The notes: generated from the letters alone by a model not told the origin. A DNA stretch of 10,088 bases from Mucidula mucida (GCA_015501055.1 JADNYV010001046.1:1-10088), one strand, 5' to 3'; shown: positions 1 through 8,520, counted from the first letter of the stretch. A program made the numbers and translations.

Positions 1-400
1 GCGGAGTTGAGAGTTGTAACCGAGAAGGTAGCCGACAATTGTTGTGTTGACAGTGGATAGGACGGAGTGTTCCACCCTGAAGGAAGTTGACGGATGAGCC
101 AATGAATCTCGACGGTGTTCCTTTCTGACGTGTGAGGCGGAATGGAGATAGTAGATTGTTGCGTAGTGCGGTACATGAAGGACATCTTGGAACTCTACTT
201 TGAACCATTTTCCTCCCCTCTAAATCTCGTGGCGAAAATTATAACTGTGCAATCCCCTCTGATAAATGATTTTGTTGTCTGCGAGACGGATTGGAACGAC
301 ATGCGGTGAATAAATGTAGAACCACGGCGATGAGGTGTTCATGTGAGAACTCGCGGCCTGTATCGGTTCCAGTTAGAGGATGGTCGGAGAGTGAGGATCA
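1..400 (-). pseudogene. copia pol: protease and GAG-pre-integrase start
   Basis: Two pol landmarks are visible. At 364-340 the bases spell D-T-G followed, one base out of frame, by A-S-S-H-M: the aspartic protease active site of Ty1/copia elements. About 20 codons on, V-P-I-R-L-A-D-N-K fits the usual downstream part of that domain. At 198-169 V-E-F-Q-D-V-L-H-V-P, followed in another frame by A-L-R-N-N-L-L-S, is the typical start of the GAG-pre-integrase region. A TAG stop lies between the two parts. The reading runs off the left edge, so integrase and RT cannot be judged. Confidence 0.8.
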
Positions 401-519
401 ACTTGCCGCACTAGCGTTTCTCCGTAGCATTGGCACGGTCCAATTCTCGTTCCCATTCAATTTCTTCGGCCATTTTTATTCCCTCCTGACTGCACGTCCT
501 CGACGGCCCTCAGCTTCGC

Positions 520-1279
520 TTTTGCCTTCTTGAAGCAGTTCTCCGAGATGCCCCGAGCGCGAACACCAACCGCAGATAAGTGTGGCTGAGGGCAATGGGA
601 CAGACGAGGCAGCGCAGGAGCGGCAGCTTGAGTGGCGGCGTGAGCAGCGGCATATGCAGCAGCAGCAGCAGCAGCAGAAGCGCCTTCTCAACGCGAGATT
701 TGCGTGAGTCCTCGGTGTGGAAAGCGGCGACGAGTTTGTCGAGGGCAAGGGAATCGAGGAGAAGGAGGGTGAGGAAGTAGTCATCTCTTCGGGAAGAGCG
801 CGGAGGATGCATGGATTGGAGCTTTGTTGAGGTCGACGAGAGTGAAGGAAGTGGTGCGGAGGTCGTGGATGACTTCATACAGCTGCGACGCGTCAACGAG
901 GGTTGTGAGCGTCGTCCTCTTCTTGCGAAATATTGAAGAGTTTTCATAGGCATTGAACCGGTTTCCAGGCCGCTTTGCTGATGGTGCTTTCAGCGTTGTC
1001 CACATAGCGGCGGGGTCGTCCTGCAACTTCTCGACGTGAGTCTGCTGCGCGGCGGAGAGGTAGAGCCAATCAAACCGGCAGGCGGCAAGGTCCTTGGTGT
1101 AGTCCTTCTTCTCTTCTTTCGCAGCTGTAAGGATGCTGGGGTTGATGAACGTGGGTGCTGTTTAGTGCCATCGAAGAAGCCAGTAGCCTTTGATGCCCAT
1201 GAGGGCTTTTGAACGCCGGTGAGAACGATCCCCAGTTGGTCTGGTCCAGAACGTCGAATGACCGTTTGAGGTCGGCCAT
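520..1279 (-). pseudogene. copia gag, frameshifted
   Basis: Structural capsid/nucleocapsid polyprotein of the element. The start chosen is ATG at 1279 (M-A-D-L-K), the first ATG after the primer-binding site that opens a gag-like frame. Visible family features are V-L-D-x-T-N-W-G-S-F near the N terminus, M-G-I-K-G-Y-W (about 1200-1180), D-W-L-Y-L-S-A-A-Q-Q and Y-E-V-I-H-D-L-R in the middle, an Ala-rich tract encoded by a (GCT)n run (677-656), and a CX2CX4H...C zinc knuckle at 574-535. The reading breaks by about one base near 1204 and 1165, again in the middle and at the Ala tract, and is two bases short between the knuckle His and its last Cys. Not translatable as one protein in this copy. 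Confidence 0.8.
656..677. repeat. (GCA)7 trinucleotide run
   Basis: A 22-bp GCA/TGC run. On the minus strand it encodes the poly-Ala tract of gag in the reading frame that continues to Y-A-A-A-H-A-A-T; in the neighbouring frame it reads as poly-Leu. Such tracts vary in length between element copies. Confidence 0.85.
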
Positions 1280-1381
1280 GGTGTGGAAGAATACTGGTGT
1301 GAAGACCGTGGGGGTGAACGGAACGTCGTCGTGTTGGTCTTCGGCAGAGACGCGGTAAAAATTCCAGTCGCTTTTTAGAAG

Positions 1382-1396
1382 CCGGGGCCCATAACC
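1382..1396 (-). promoter_or_regulatory. copia-type primer-binding site (half tRNA-iMet)
   Basis: On the minus strand the LTR end CTTGACA is followed at once by GGTTATGGGCCCCGG. The first 12 bases, GGTTATGGGCCC, are complementary to the anticodon stem-loop of initiator tRNA-Met (GGGCCCAUAACC). Drosophila copia is known to prime from an internal fragment of tRNA-iMet at this same arm rather than from the tRNA 3' end. The match and the zero spacing to the LTR are seen directly; use of a half-tRNA primer here is inferred from copia. Confidence 0.8.
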
Positions 1397-1611
1397 TGTC
1401 AAGGAGCAGGGAGCTTAGAGCGAACCTGGAGTCGACGGTGACGGTAAGACGTTTGAATTAGTAGCAGGTAAGGTAGCTACGTACCTGGTCGACGGTGACG
1501 GTAAGACGTTAAGTCTAGTCCACCGTCGCCTCCGGCTATATGTAAACTATGATGATGTAATATGGGGTCCGAATGTAGACGTGTACTAGCTGTACTGTAA
1601 CAACCTTGACA
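1397..1611 (-). repeat. 5' LTR of the copia element
   Basis: The LTR is bounded by a perfect 8-bp terminal inverted repeat: TGTCAAGG at 1397-1404 and CCTTGACA at 1604-1611, giving TG...CA ends and a length of 215 bp. The primer-binding site starts at the very next base inside the element (1396). Coding sequence of the host gene starts at the other side (1612). Read on the minus strand, a weak TATA-like CATATAG lies at 1542-1536, with two copies of a 23-bp repeat downstream of it. The second LTR is not in the window, so the boundaries rest on the inverted repeat, the PBS and the host reading frame rather than on an LTR pair. Confidence 0.85.
1431..1510. repeat. 23-bp direct repeat inside the LTR
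   Basis: An identical 23-bp stretch starting GTCGACGGTGACGG occurs at 1431-1453 and 1488-1510, a 57-bp period. Both copies are preceded by ACCTG with a 2-bp difference in spacing. The repeat lies in the LTR half next to the primer-binding site (the R/U5 side), where a duplication changes leader length. It could be an enhancer-like or leader duplication, or a simple slippage product; no function can be read from it. Confidence 0.85.
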
Positions 1612-3996
1612 AGTTTGATGGTGTTATGGCCGCCATGCTCGGCTGTACCGGCGGTCTTGCGTTCCTCGTGAATTTCTCGACCAACCTACTCCCTCTCTTC
1701 TTTTCCGATTGCCCGTATAAGACACCCTCTCCCACTATGCCTACTCCTTTCTCAGATATGCACGCGCGCGCATTCAGTCGCTCTTGATTGGTCTGCGCGT
1801 GAATCTTCTCTCGCGTCAAAGGCCTCCCGCTTCCCTGAAGGCAGCTGAGCGTAGGATCGTTCGCAGGAATGCGGACAAACTTGATGCTCGGGTCATTGTC
1901 TGGATGCACAATGCATCTCCGAATATATCTGTTCAGAGCATTTCTCTGCAGGCTCTGAGTAGCCTTCCTCTACAAAGTGTGCAAATTATTGAGGGTGTCA
2001 CTGGTATTGTACCCTCGGTCCACAAGGCAATGGAGATTCATCATCGGATCGATCAACAAGTTGACCGCTTTGAGCGTTTCCAGCGGGCAGCTATACGATT
2101 CGGTAGTGGCAGGTTCATGATGCCGATTCGAGAGTCGAATCGCTATACCCGTTTACTCCATGCTTCTCCTTACGCAGCAGCCAACATGCTACGTGAACAT
2201 CTGTTGGGACCTCCTGCGCAGCGTATGACGAGGATGGATGTTGTTTTCTGGGCTAGGATATTTCAGAACGCGCTAAGGTCTGGACTGGATTGGCTTGAGA
2301 TAAACTCGGTTGGTCCCCCATCACGCATCTGGTCAATGTTCCTTAGGGCTGGAGTCGCGACGCACTCATGTCTCTCATATAACTGTGACGGCACACAAAA
2401 GCAGCTCCGGTCGTTCTCACTCGAATCTGGGCCACTTGAGGTTTCCGAAATCGCGATATACTCCTACGACCTAGAAACCAATGGCACCACTACCAGTCTT
2501 ATAAGCGCGTTGGCGAATAATATGCGCCCTTCTTTTGTGAGATGGCTCCTTCACGTCGGTTTTCCAGACGTTATGCGCTCTCGCCAAGCGTACACCCAAC
2601 ACGTTCCGCCAGATGTCCTTCTCACTCTAACAATGCTACAATCCCCATCTATTCAAGCAATGTCTTTGCTCGATACTGACCATGATGATGGCTCGCTGTT
2701 CCGTCAAGTCCTGGAGGATGTTGAGCTCTATGCTGTTGGGTCAGGTTCACGCACAAGCAGGCATAAGGATTTTGACCGTGCTGCAATTGTTGCGTTGAAA
2801 TCAGTTCTTCAATCGGACGCATTTGGTACAAGCTCCGTTTTGAGCTTAAAGGACGAGGGGTTTGTAGTCAGAAGCCTCTTCTGCGCTCTCAACCGACGCT
2901 ACGAGTTCTCCGGTACCGATGATCACGACTATACCTGGCTTACTCCAGATCTTTTTGACAAGTCGTGGCGTGTTGCATCGTTGATGACGGAACAATCGGC
3001 GGAGACGATTGCTCATGTTCTGACCTACGTTGTTTCGACACGCTGCCATCTATACGCAACGGAAAGGATTACGACTGACCTTGTAGCACTCAAATGGCTA
3101 CCAGACGTCGGTTCGAAGCTTGTGTGTATTTCCCAGTCAGCCAACCCGCACGAAGACAGAGAATAGGGAGGGCACGCTGGTCATGCATATCTAGCTGCAG
3201 CCTACGTATCAGCCCTGTCTACGCTCAATCCACCGTCTCCAACGGTCTTGGATCACATCCGCGAGCCCATAACTTTTCTGCTTTATGTAAACTTCTTCTC
3301 ATATCTGATGTCGACGCGCAGAGTAAATTGTGGCATCTCGCGAAGATTCTTCGGGGACACGGATTTGACGACTGCTGGTTGTTCTGCTTGCAGGATCTTG
3401 CTCGCTTTGTTAGGACTCCTGGCGCCGGGAGTGATTATGAAGATCTACAGATCTTTCGAAAGGATGAGCTCCGGCTGAACAAAGAATTGTACTATCGGCC
3501 GTTTGACGATCTACCCTCAATTCTGGAGACACTTGCCGACGATGTTCAACATGGGCGCTATGTGCCACCGTTAATCGTTAAGCCTTCAGATACACAGGTA
3601 CGCTGACAATCAGGTATTCAAAAGCTACCAATCTCACCTTAATGCTAGACGTCGAATACTGTAGAATCGCCGTCTGAAGGCGATGAACACGGGAACTCGA
3701 TTCTCCGCTCATCTTGGATGAGGATCTTCCGTCGGAAAGCAAACGAGCCCGTGGTAACCTCAGAGATTGGACCCCGAGAATCTTTAGAGTGGTCGAGGAG
3801 AGTCGCTCGTTTCAAGAACGTCCTAATCCCTGAGCTCGAGCAAGACTTGAGGACTGTATTATTGATATCGTCAACTGTCTATATTGCCTATAAACCGTCG
3901 ATGTCCTCCAATCTTTCGGTTTACCCTATGTCGGGGTACAAGTGTCAAGCTGCTGTGTCCAGTCCGAGTTCGGCCCCTTTCTTGTCGTATCTTTAA
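1612..3996 (+). pseudogene. DUF6535-type membrane protein gene, broken (copy A)
   Basis: This is a paralog of the minus-strand gene at 8473-5510. The first codons after the LTR encode the last membrane helix of a DUF6535 domain, ending L-L-P-L-F-F-S-D-C-P-Y-K (CPYK codons 1710-1721). The N-terminal domain is missing on this side of the LTR. One base is lost just after CPYK (about 1724), moving the reading into a 460-codon open stretch that ends at 3166. The TAG at 3164-3166 is internal, because the homologous sequence continues in the same frame to about 3270. There a second single-base loss shifts it to the frame ending ...Y-V-P-P-L-I-V-K. A 51-nt intron (3598-3648) then leads to an exon open to TAA at 3996. 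Function unknown. Motifs shared with copy B include N-R-R-Y-E-F-S, D-D-H-D-Y-T-W-L-T and L-Y-Y-R-P-F-x-D-L-P. Confidence 0.85.
3598..3648 (+). other. intron in DUF6535-type copy A
   Basis: CAG|GTACGC at the 5' side and ATGCTAG| at the 3' side, 51 nt, phase 0. Read through, it stops at once (TGA at 3604-3606). The next exon opens with ACGTC and T-S-N-T. Copy B has an intron at the same codon, followed by T-S-D-T, which supports both. Confidence 0.8.
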
Positions 3997-4430
3997 TTGA
4001 AGTCGGTGGGTTGCCTGATCCGTGGTACTCATTCATGCCGATGGGCTCAAGCCCCGGATTGTAAGTAGACTTTATTTTTAATCACGCGCCTTTCAGTGCG
4101 CCGGCATTCCAATCTATCGAGGAGACGTCGTCGTTGGATCTCTTTGCAGGTCGGTCCGACACCCGATCATCTCGAGCTCTTCCTGCCACCATGCCGCACA
4201 TTGTTCTACGTTTTTCAAGATATACGGACATAATCCAGCCCTATTACGACAATGCACGTCTACAAGCTCCTCGGAGGCACACCCCCTGTCAAAACTCGGG
4301 ACTTCCACGAGAAGGGAACAGCTTGGCCCGACAGCCCATGTTTACGCTCATCTTGGATTCAGCGCTAAGGCACAATAGTTGGATAGTACGGAGAACCGAG
4401 GGACAAAATCGAGACGGTGACGTAGGTTAG
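3894..4430 (+). pseudogene. coding-like tail after copy A, unrecognised
   Basis: In the third forward frame, from about 3894, a non-repetitive reading runs to 4060 through F-G-L-P-Y-V-G-V-Q-V and G-L-P-D-P-W-Y-S-F-M-P-M-G-S-S-P-G. Removing a GTAAGT...TTTCAG segment (4061-4096) joins it in frame to a stretch starting A-P-A-F-Q-S-I-E-E-T that is open up to a stop at 4428-4430. A sequence related to 3871-4110 recurs at 8935-9275, so this was once a distinct unit or the C terminus of the copy A protein. The join to the preceding exon needs a one-base shift near 3880-3900. I recognise no domain, and 36 nt is short for an intron. Confidence 0.45.
4061..4096 (+). other. possible short intron
   Basis: GTAAGT at the 5' end and CCTTTCAG at the 3' end, 36 nt, AT-rich in the middle. 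Splicing it joins two open stretches in frame (GGA TT|T GCG). The length is below the usual fungal minimum of about 45 nt, so this is tentative. Confidence 0.45.
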
Positions 4431-4470
4431 CTGTCGTCTCTCGCACGGACGTTGTCTCTGACCTTTTCAG
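4422..4470 (+). other. possible intron
   Basis: GTAGGT...CCTTTTCAG, 49 nt, with a good pyrimidine stretch before the acceptor. The downstream exon has a stop after two codons in the frame coming from upstream, so either the gene ended here or the frame has been lost. Confidence 0.35.
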
Positions 4471-4724
4471 GTGCCTTGAGGGAGCTGTACAAGTGTGAGC
4501 TCTGTTAAATCACTTCCGAGGATGAATGAGTGGCGAGCGCTTTGTTTGTCTTTCAATATTGCCCACTCTCTAGCGTTATTCCTCCTCATCTCGCAGATTT
4601 TGTTCGTGCTATGAATAAAAAAACCCGCTGTCACCTGGCTGGAAATCTGGGAATGTCTTGGTTGAGGTCACGATGTTCAACTGCGTCTGCTGTTATTGTT
4701 CTCGTTCTTCGGTTTCTGTTGCAG
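4431..4724. other. no gene seen
   Basis: Apart from the possible intron at 4422-4470, I see no reading I can support. An AATAAA poly(A)-like signal lies at 4614-4619 and could have served the unit ending at 4430. The stretch ends with a pyrimidine-rich acceptor-like sequence, TTTCTGTTGCAG (4713-4724). Confidence 0.3.
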
Positions 4725-5281
4725 AGCAAGCTACCTTGTTTCAAGACTCAACCGCGAGTTTACCGTGTATACTGATGGTGATCCTTCTCGGCTGACGCCA
4801 TCTCTCTTTTAACGGATATGGCACATACTGACTGCTTTCATTGACTCCGGGGCAGTATACGAAAGATGGAGAGCTGCCGGATACGTTTTAAACCACCTCT
4901 TGCACGAGGCAGATTCGGCTGTGGCGATTAGAAGAGATGTTCAAAGGCGGCGGCTGGTCAAATTGCATGGAAGACTTGACTGATTTTGTCGCCTGCCCGA
5001 GCGCGGCGATCCAGTATGCACGTGTCGGTGTGTTGAACTGTACAATGCTTCGCGCCTTGGTCGGGCGACCCCCAACAGTTCTTACTCTCAACCACCATGT
5101 CGCAGGCTGTCCTTCGCTCTTTGGGCTCTCGGTAGTCTTCTACAACCATGCTACCCGACTATATGCGCACACTGTCTCTGTGAAGTATCTGTATAATCAT
5201 CAGAAAATACATAAGGAGCATTCAACGTCCAGGTGGTGCGTACGCGTAGCTCTGAATGATCTTGTATTCATGGAACTATGA
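4725..5281 (+). pseudogene. coding-like relic, unrecognised
   Basis: After an acceptor-like TTCTGTTGCAG, one frame reads E-F-T-V-Y-T-D-G-D-P-S-R-L-T-P-S-L-F, a TAA (about 4809), then continues in the same frame through A-F-I-D-S-G-A-V-Y-E-R-W-R-A-A-G to R-L-V-K-L-H-G-R-L-D and TGA (about 4976). One base out, the sense continues as D-F-V-A-C-P-S-A-A-I-Q-Y and on to a stop at 5279-5281. The amphipathic, helix-like composition over about 170 codons with only two lesions suggests a decayed exon, perhaps the far C terminus of copy A. I do not recognise the family. The Y-T-D-G motif alone is not enough to call RNase H. Confidence 0.45.
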
Positions 5282-5509
5282 AGCAGAGATAACCTACGCC
5301 AGAACAATATTGATGTTGTTACTCCCAAGCGTTTCCGGTTTGTTCAGAGCAATCGCGGTTCTGCTATGGTTCGTACTTTCTTCTGGTTATGATGAAGGCT
5401 TGGACATGTCGCGTCTGATGTTTAGATCCGGAGTATGTACATACTGAATGCTCCTCGAATGATATAGCAAACTCGCTAACAAGTCGTGATTCATTAAATC
5501 GGATTCAGC
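5282..5509. other. spacer between the convergent paralogs, no gene seen
   Basis: Lies between the last forward coding-like stretch and the stop of the minus-strand copy. Short hydrophobic readings exist on the plus strand (about 5300-5400), but there is no start, homology or exon structure I can support. Confidence 0.3.
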
Positions 5510-5683
5510 TCAAGGGTTCGGGAGTATGTTCATGAACGGCGCAACATTCTTGGACCATTCTAAGGATGCTCTCTGACCTGTCTCTGGCAAAGTCACCGAT
5601 TGAGGTGGTTCCCGCTTCAATAATTTCCGCCAATACGAACGCTTGAAGTTACTGCTCTGTGATGATTGCTCGGTATCGGACGT

Positions 5684-5728
5684 CTGAAGTCGGTGAGCTC
5701 ACTGTATCTCGGGAGTCCATTGACTTAC
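5684..5728 (-). other. intron 3 of copy B
   Basis: CCG|GTAAGT...GACTTCAG|ACG, 45 nt, phase 0. Read through, it meets TGA within 10 codons. It sits at the same codon as the intron of copy A at 3598-3648. Confidence 0.8.
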
Positions 5729-8043
5729 CGGTGTATGTCTCATGAATAGCGGTGGCACATAATACTCATCCTGAATATTCCCCGCAAGCATCCTCGCCAA
5801 CACAGGAAGATCACTGAATGGCCTGTAGTACAAACTTCTGTTCAAGCGAAGTTCCGATATTCGAAAGATAGTAAGCGCTTCATAGTCAAATTTGGCTGCG
5901 GCCGTGGTGACAAAGTCAGTCAGCTTCTGTAAGCAGACTGCCCAGTGGTCGCACTGGACAATATGTGCCAGCCTCCAGACTTTAGGCTGCATTTCGACAT
6001 CGGAAAGAAAGAGAAGCGTACACAACGCATTCAAGTTTTCCGGCTTACTGATGTATGCCAAGGTTTCGGTATATATTGCCGAGGATGGCGTCGCGGAAAG
6101 GGCGAAGAATGCATCAACATAGGCTCCTGCCAGATATGTATAACCCGGACGGATTGCTCCTGGTATCCTATCAACCCGCAGGTTCGTCGACTGTGCGAGA
6201 CGAGTGAGTCGAGAGGCGAACTCCTGGAGCCAATCGCGCGCAATAAGCTCCGACATGATGACCGCCGTAGCGTACGAATGTATTCCTGTGGATGAAACAT
6301 AAGTCAGGACATGGGCTATCAGATTTGCTGAGTTTTTGTCGACAGCAGATACCACGCGCCATATCTTCGTGAAGAGGTCGGAAGTTAGCCATGTATAATC
6401 ATGGTCATCGGGGGCTGAAAACTCGTAGCGACGGTTAAGACCCCTGAAAAGACTCTTGACCACGAATGCCTCGTCTCGTGAGATCAGAATAGTCCCTGTT
6501 CCGAAGTAATCATAGTTGACAACGGCGCGTAATGCCACAATAGCGGCGCGATTAATGTCCTTGTGGGGACTGTTGTGCATTCCGGCGGCAATGGCGTAGG
6601 ACTCGACAACCTCAAGACTTGATAGAACAAGGATCGCTCGTCGTCGGAATCATCATCTTCCGGGAGACAGGATGTTGCTGGATTGATTTAGACTGCAGCA
6701 TGGTAAGCATCAAGAACACATCTTCTGGAACATGCTGAGTGTAGTCGCCGCGGAACGTGAAGCTGTAGGAAACCCGACATGCAACAACCACCGAACAAAA
6801 GATGGACCATGTTATTGGCCAATGCGCATGTCAGCTCGTTGTAGTGCCGTCGTAATTCAATTCGTACGAATTGATTATGAGCTCCGAATTCTGCAAAGTG
6901 CCGCACTCCAACGAGAATGAGCAAGTCAGGTCGTTTCCGTCACATTCTGGGATGACAGGAGTGGTTCCAACACATTCAAGCAATGCTTCCCAAATGCAAG
7001 ATGGAGGTCCGTGGCTAATCTCTAGCCAGCCAGCCCAGCACGAAGCGCTTCTGGAAGATTCTAGCCCAGAAACACATCCAGCTTTCGCTCAGGTGACGTA
7101 TGTAGCAGATTTCTCGCAACATCTGACCGCAGCGAACGGAGAACAGTGAATAAGCGAGTATACCGGTTGGAGCATGGTCGTAACGCAAGTCTGCCATCCC
7201 TGTGCGTATCGCCGCGATGGAAGCGTTCGTAACGGTCAACAGGTTGATCAAACGATGGTAACTTCATTGCTGCTTCACCGAAGTATATACCCTCAGCCCC
7301 TCGAGTATCTTTACCCTGCAAAGGAGACTACTGACGGCTGAAAGCAATGCTCTGAACAGAAGATTGGGGATGTGTTGTGCATCCAACATCGGCGAGCATC
7401 GAGTTTGTCCGGTTCTTAACACAAGCGTGCCCTCACATCTTCAGCGAACACCGCTGCTTACGCGCGAGGGCCAAATCCAGAAATGTCGTTCCGTAGCTAG
7501 AGTGCATATGCGTAATGAATAACGGCTCTTATACGGACAGTCGGGGAAAAAGAGGAGAAAGTTGCTGGAGAAATAGCAAGAAACGCGAACCGCAATGCAG
7601 CCAATGTCGCTGCTATACCCCTGATCCATGAAGATAAATGACCAGACCAACAAAGAATATCCGAGTGCCAAGTGCATGAGAACAGAATAGACCGATTATA
7701 AGCGGCACATGCCACTTCTGAAACTGTCATTACGGAATTGACGCGTACGCGCCGATGTCTAGCGACCCCGATGGATTGCATGTATTTGGGATCCACTGTT
7801 TGGTCAAAACCGTGATAAGCCTGGTCAGGCTGAGCCTAGCTAGCAAACCACAGCTCATAACCAGAGATCACTTTTGGGGTGGAAGGAGACACGCATCATA
7901 GAAGAGGGGGAAGGTCCTTAGGAGAGCACCCTTGCAAATCAATTCGAGTTTAATCAACTCGAGACTAGCATCGCTGTATTCGCCGTATCCACTCGAAGTC
8001 TGCAAGTCTGAACGAGGAAGTGGTCACTACAGCAGAATATGCG

Positions 8044-8096
8044 CTGAAAGAGGAATCAGAAAGGCTGACGTGGTTGATCAGAAGTTTCATAATCAC
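8044..8096 (-). other. intron 2 of copy B
   Basis: GTGATT...CTCTTTCAG, 53 nt, with CTGAT about 15 nt before the acceptor. It interrupts the domain exactly between M-L-L-V-F and S-A-V-V-T-T, two blocks that are almost adjacent in DUF6535 proteins. Confidence 0.65.
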
Positions 8097-8249
8097 AAAG
8101 ACAAGGAGCATATCAAGTCCGTCTCTCCAACTTCCACTGATTGATGACTATTTCATAGCTTCATCTTATAGACCATCCAACGCGAGCTGCAGGGGCCATC
8201 TCTTTGAACTCCTCGTCGGCAGGGTATTTCTGCTCATAATCAAAGGAAT

Positions 8250-8298
8250 CTATGTACGAAGACGTATTAGCATATTTTAGTCATGAATCAAACCGCAC
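8250..8298 (-). other. intron 1 of copy B
   Basis: GTGCGG...ACATAG, 49 nt, with a branch-like TGCTAATAC about 20 nt before the acceptor. Phase 1: AAT G|AT joins the leader to D-S-F-D-Y-E-Q-K, the usual entry to the DUF6535 domain. Confidence 0.75.
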
Positions 8299-8480
8299 CA
8301 TTCAATGTCGCCTGTATCTGAGAATAGTTGTGCCCGCCAAGTCCGCTAGGATCAGTGCTGTTGACGCTGGAGCTATTGGCACGCAGCGTCAATGTGTTAG
8401 AGGTCACAGACAAACCCGTCGAGCCGGTGGGTGGCTTAAGAGGGTAGGAGTTGTGTTCATTAATGCGTGACATTGCGGGT

Positions 8481-8520
8481 CAAAGGACAGCGGGAAAGGA
8501 ACGGAAACGGTGGGATATAG
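8481..8520 (-). promoter_or_regulatory. possible core promoter of copy B
   Basis: Read on the minus strand, CTATATC (8520-8514) lies about 40 bases before the ATG at 8473. It is followed by a pyrimidine-rich stretch (about 8508-8482), a common arrangement just upstream of fungal start codons. Position and composition are the only evidence. Confidence 0.3.

Larger units (their letters stand above)
1..1611 (-). mobile_element. Ty1/copia LTR retrotransposon, 5' part
   Basis: Read on the minus strand this is the left part of a copia-type element in canonical order: 5' LTR (1611 to 1397), primer-binding site directly after it (1396 to 1382), gag start (1279), gag with a poly-Ala tract and CCHC knuckle, an aspartic protease motif, and the start of the GAG-pre-integrase domain at the window edge. 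Gag-PR order with a knuckle and a protease of the D-T-G-A-S-S-H-M type is characteristic of Ty1/copia (Pseudoviridae-like) elements. Integrase, RT, RNase H and the 3' LTR must lie left of position 1. All coding parts need several frame changes, so this copy is probably not autonomous. It sits inside a host gene (see 1612-3996). Confidence 0.9.
5510..8473 (-). pseudogene. DUF6535-type membrane protein gene, frameshifted (copy B)
   Basis: Full-length paralog of copy A. The start is ATG at 8473, with an in-frame TGA three codons upstream. Exon 1 (8473-8299) encodes a polar Ser/Thr/Asn-rich leader. After intron 1 comes F-D-Y-E-Q-K-Y-P-A-D-E-E-F, then S-W-R-D-G-L-D-M-L-L-V-F, S-A-V-V-T-T-F, V-L-T-K-Q-W and the final helix ending L-L-F-F-P-D-C-P-Y-K (7539-7528): the usual order of a DUF6535 domain, with several membrane segments. 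Next is the long region shared with copy A, ending Y-V-P-P-L, an intron, and a last exon (5683-5510) with S-L-E-W-S-K matching S-L-E-W-S-R in copy A. Single-base shifts occur near 8183, 8172, 7530, 7400-7330, 7060-7030, 6860, 6800, 6755, 6670 and 6617, but 6580-5729 is open. Function of the family is unknown. Confidence 0.85.

Noticed and set aside
291..533. 80-codon plus-strand reading
   Set aside because: Antisense to the copia protease and knuckle region, with no features of its own.
476..784. Cys-rich and Leu-rich readings on the minus strand
   Set aside because: These are alternative-frame translations of the gag (GCT)n tract and its flanks.
510..953. 147-codon minus-strand reading as a separate gene
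   Set aside because: It is part of the copia gag in a shifted frame, with family residues such as S-L-A-L-D-K-L-V-A-A-F-H-T-E-D.
1604..1616. A solo LTR rather than a full element
   Set aside because: The primer-binding site, gag and protease follow directly on the inner side, so internal sequence is present.
5892..6295. Overlapping plus-strand readings of 76 and 116 codons
   Set aside because: They are antisense shadows of the long conserved copy B exon.
7497..7796. Separate small membrane protein on the minus strand
   Set aside because: Hydrophobic, but it is the last DUF6535 helix of copy B in two alternating frames.
1612..8473. Large inverted repeat that could form a hairpin RNA for silencing
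   Set aside because: The two arms are related at protein level but too diverged in nucleotides, with many indels, to pair over useful lengths.
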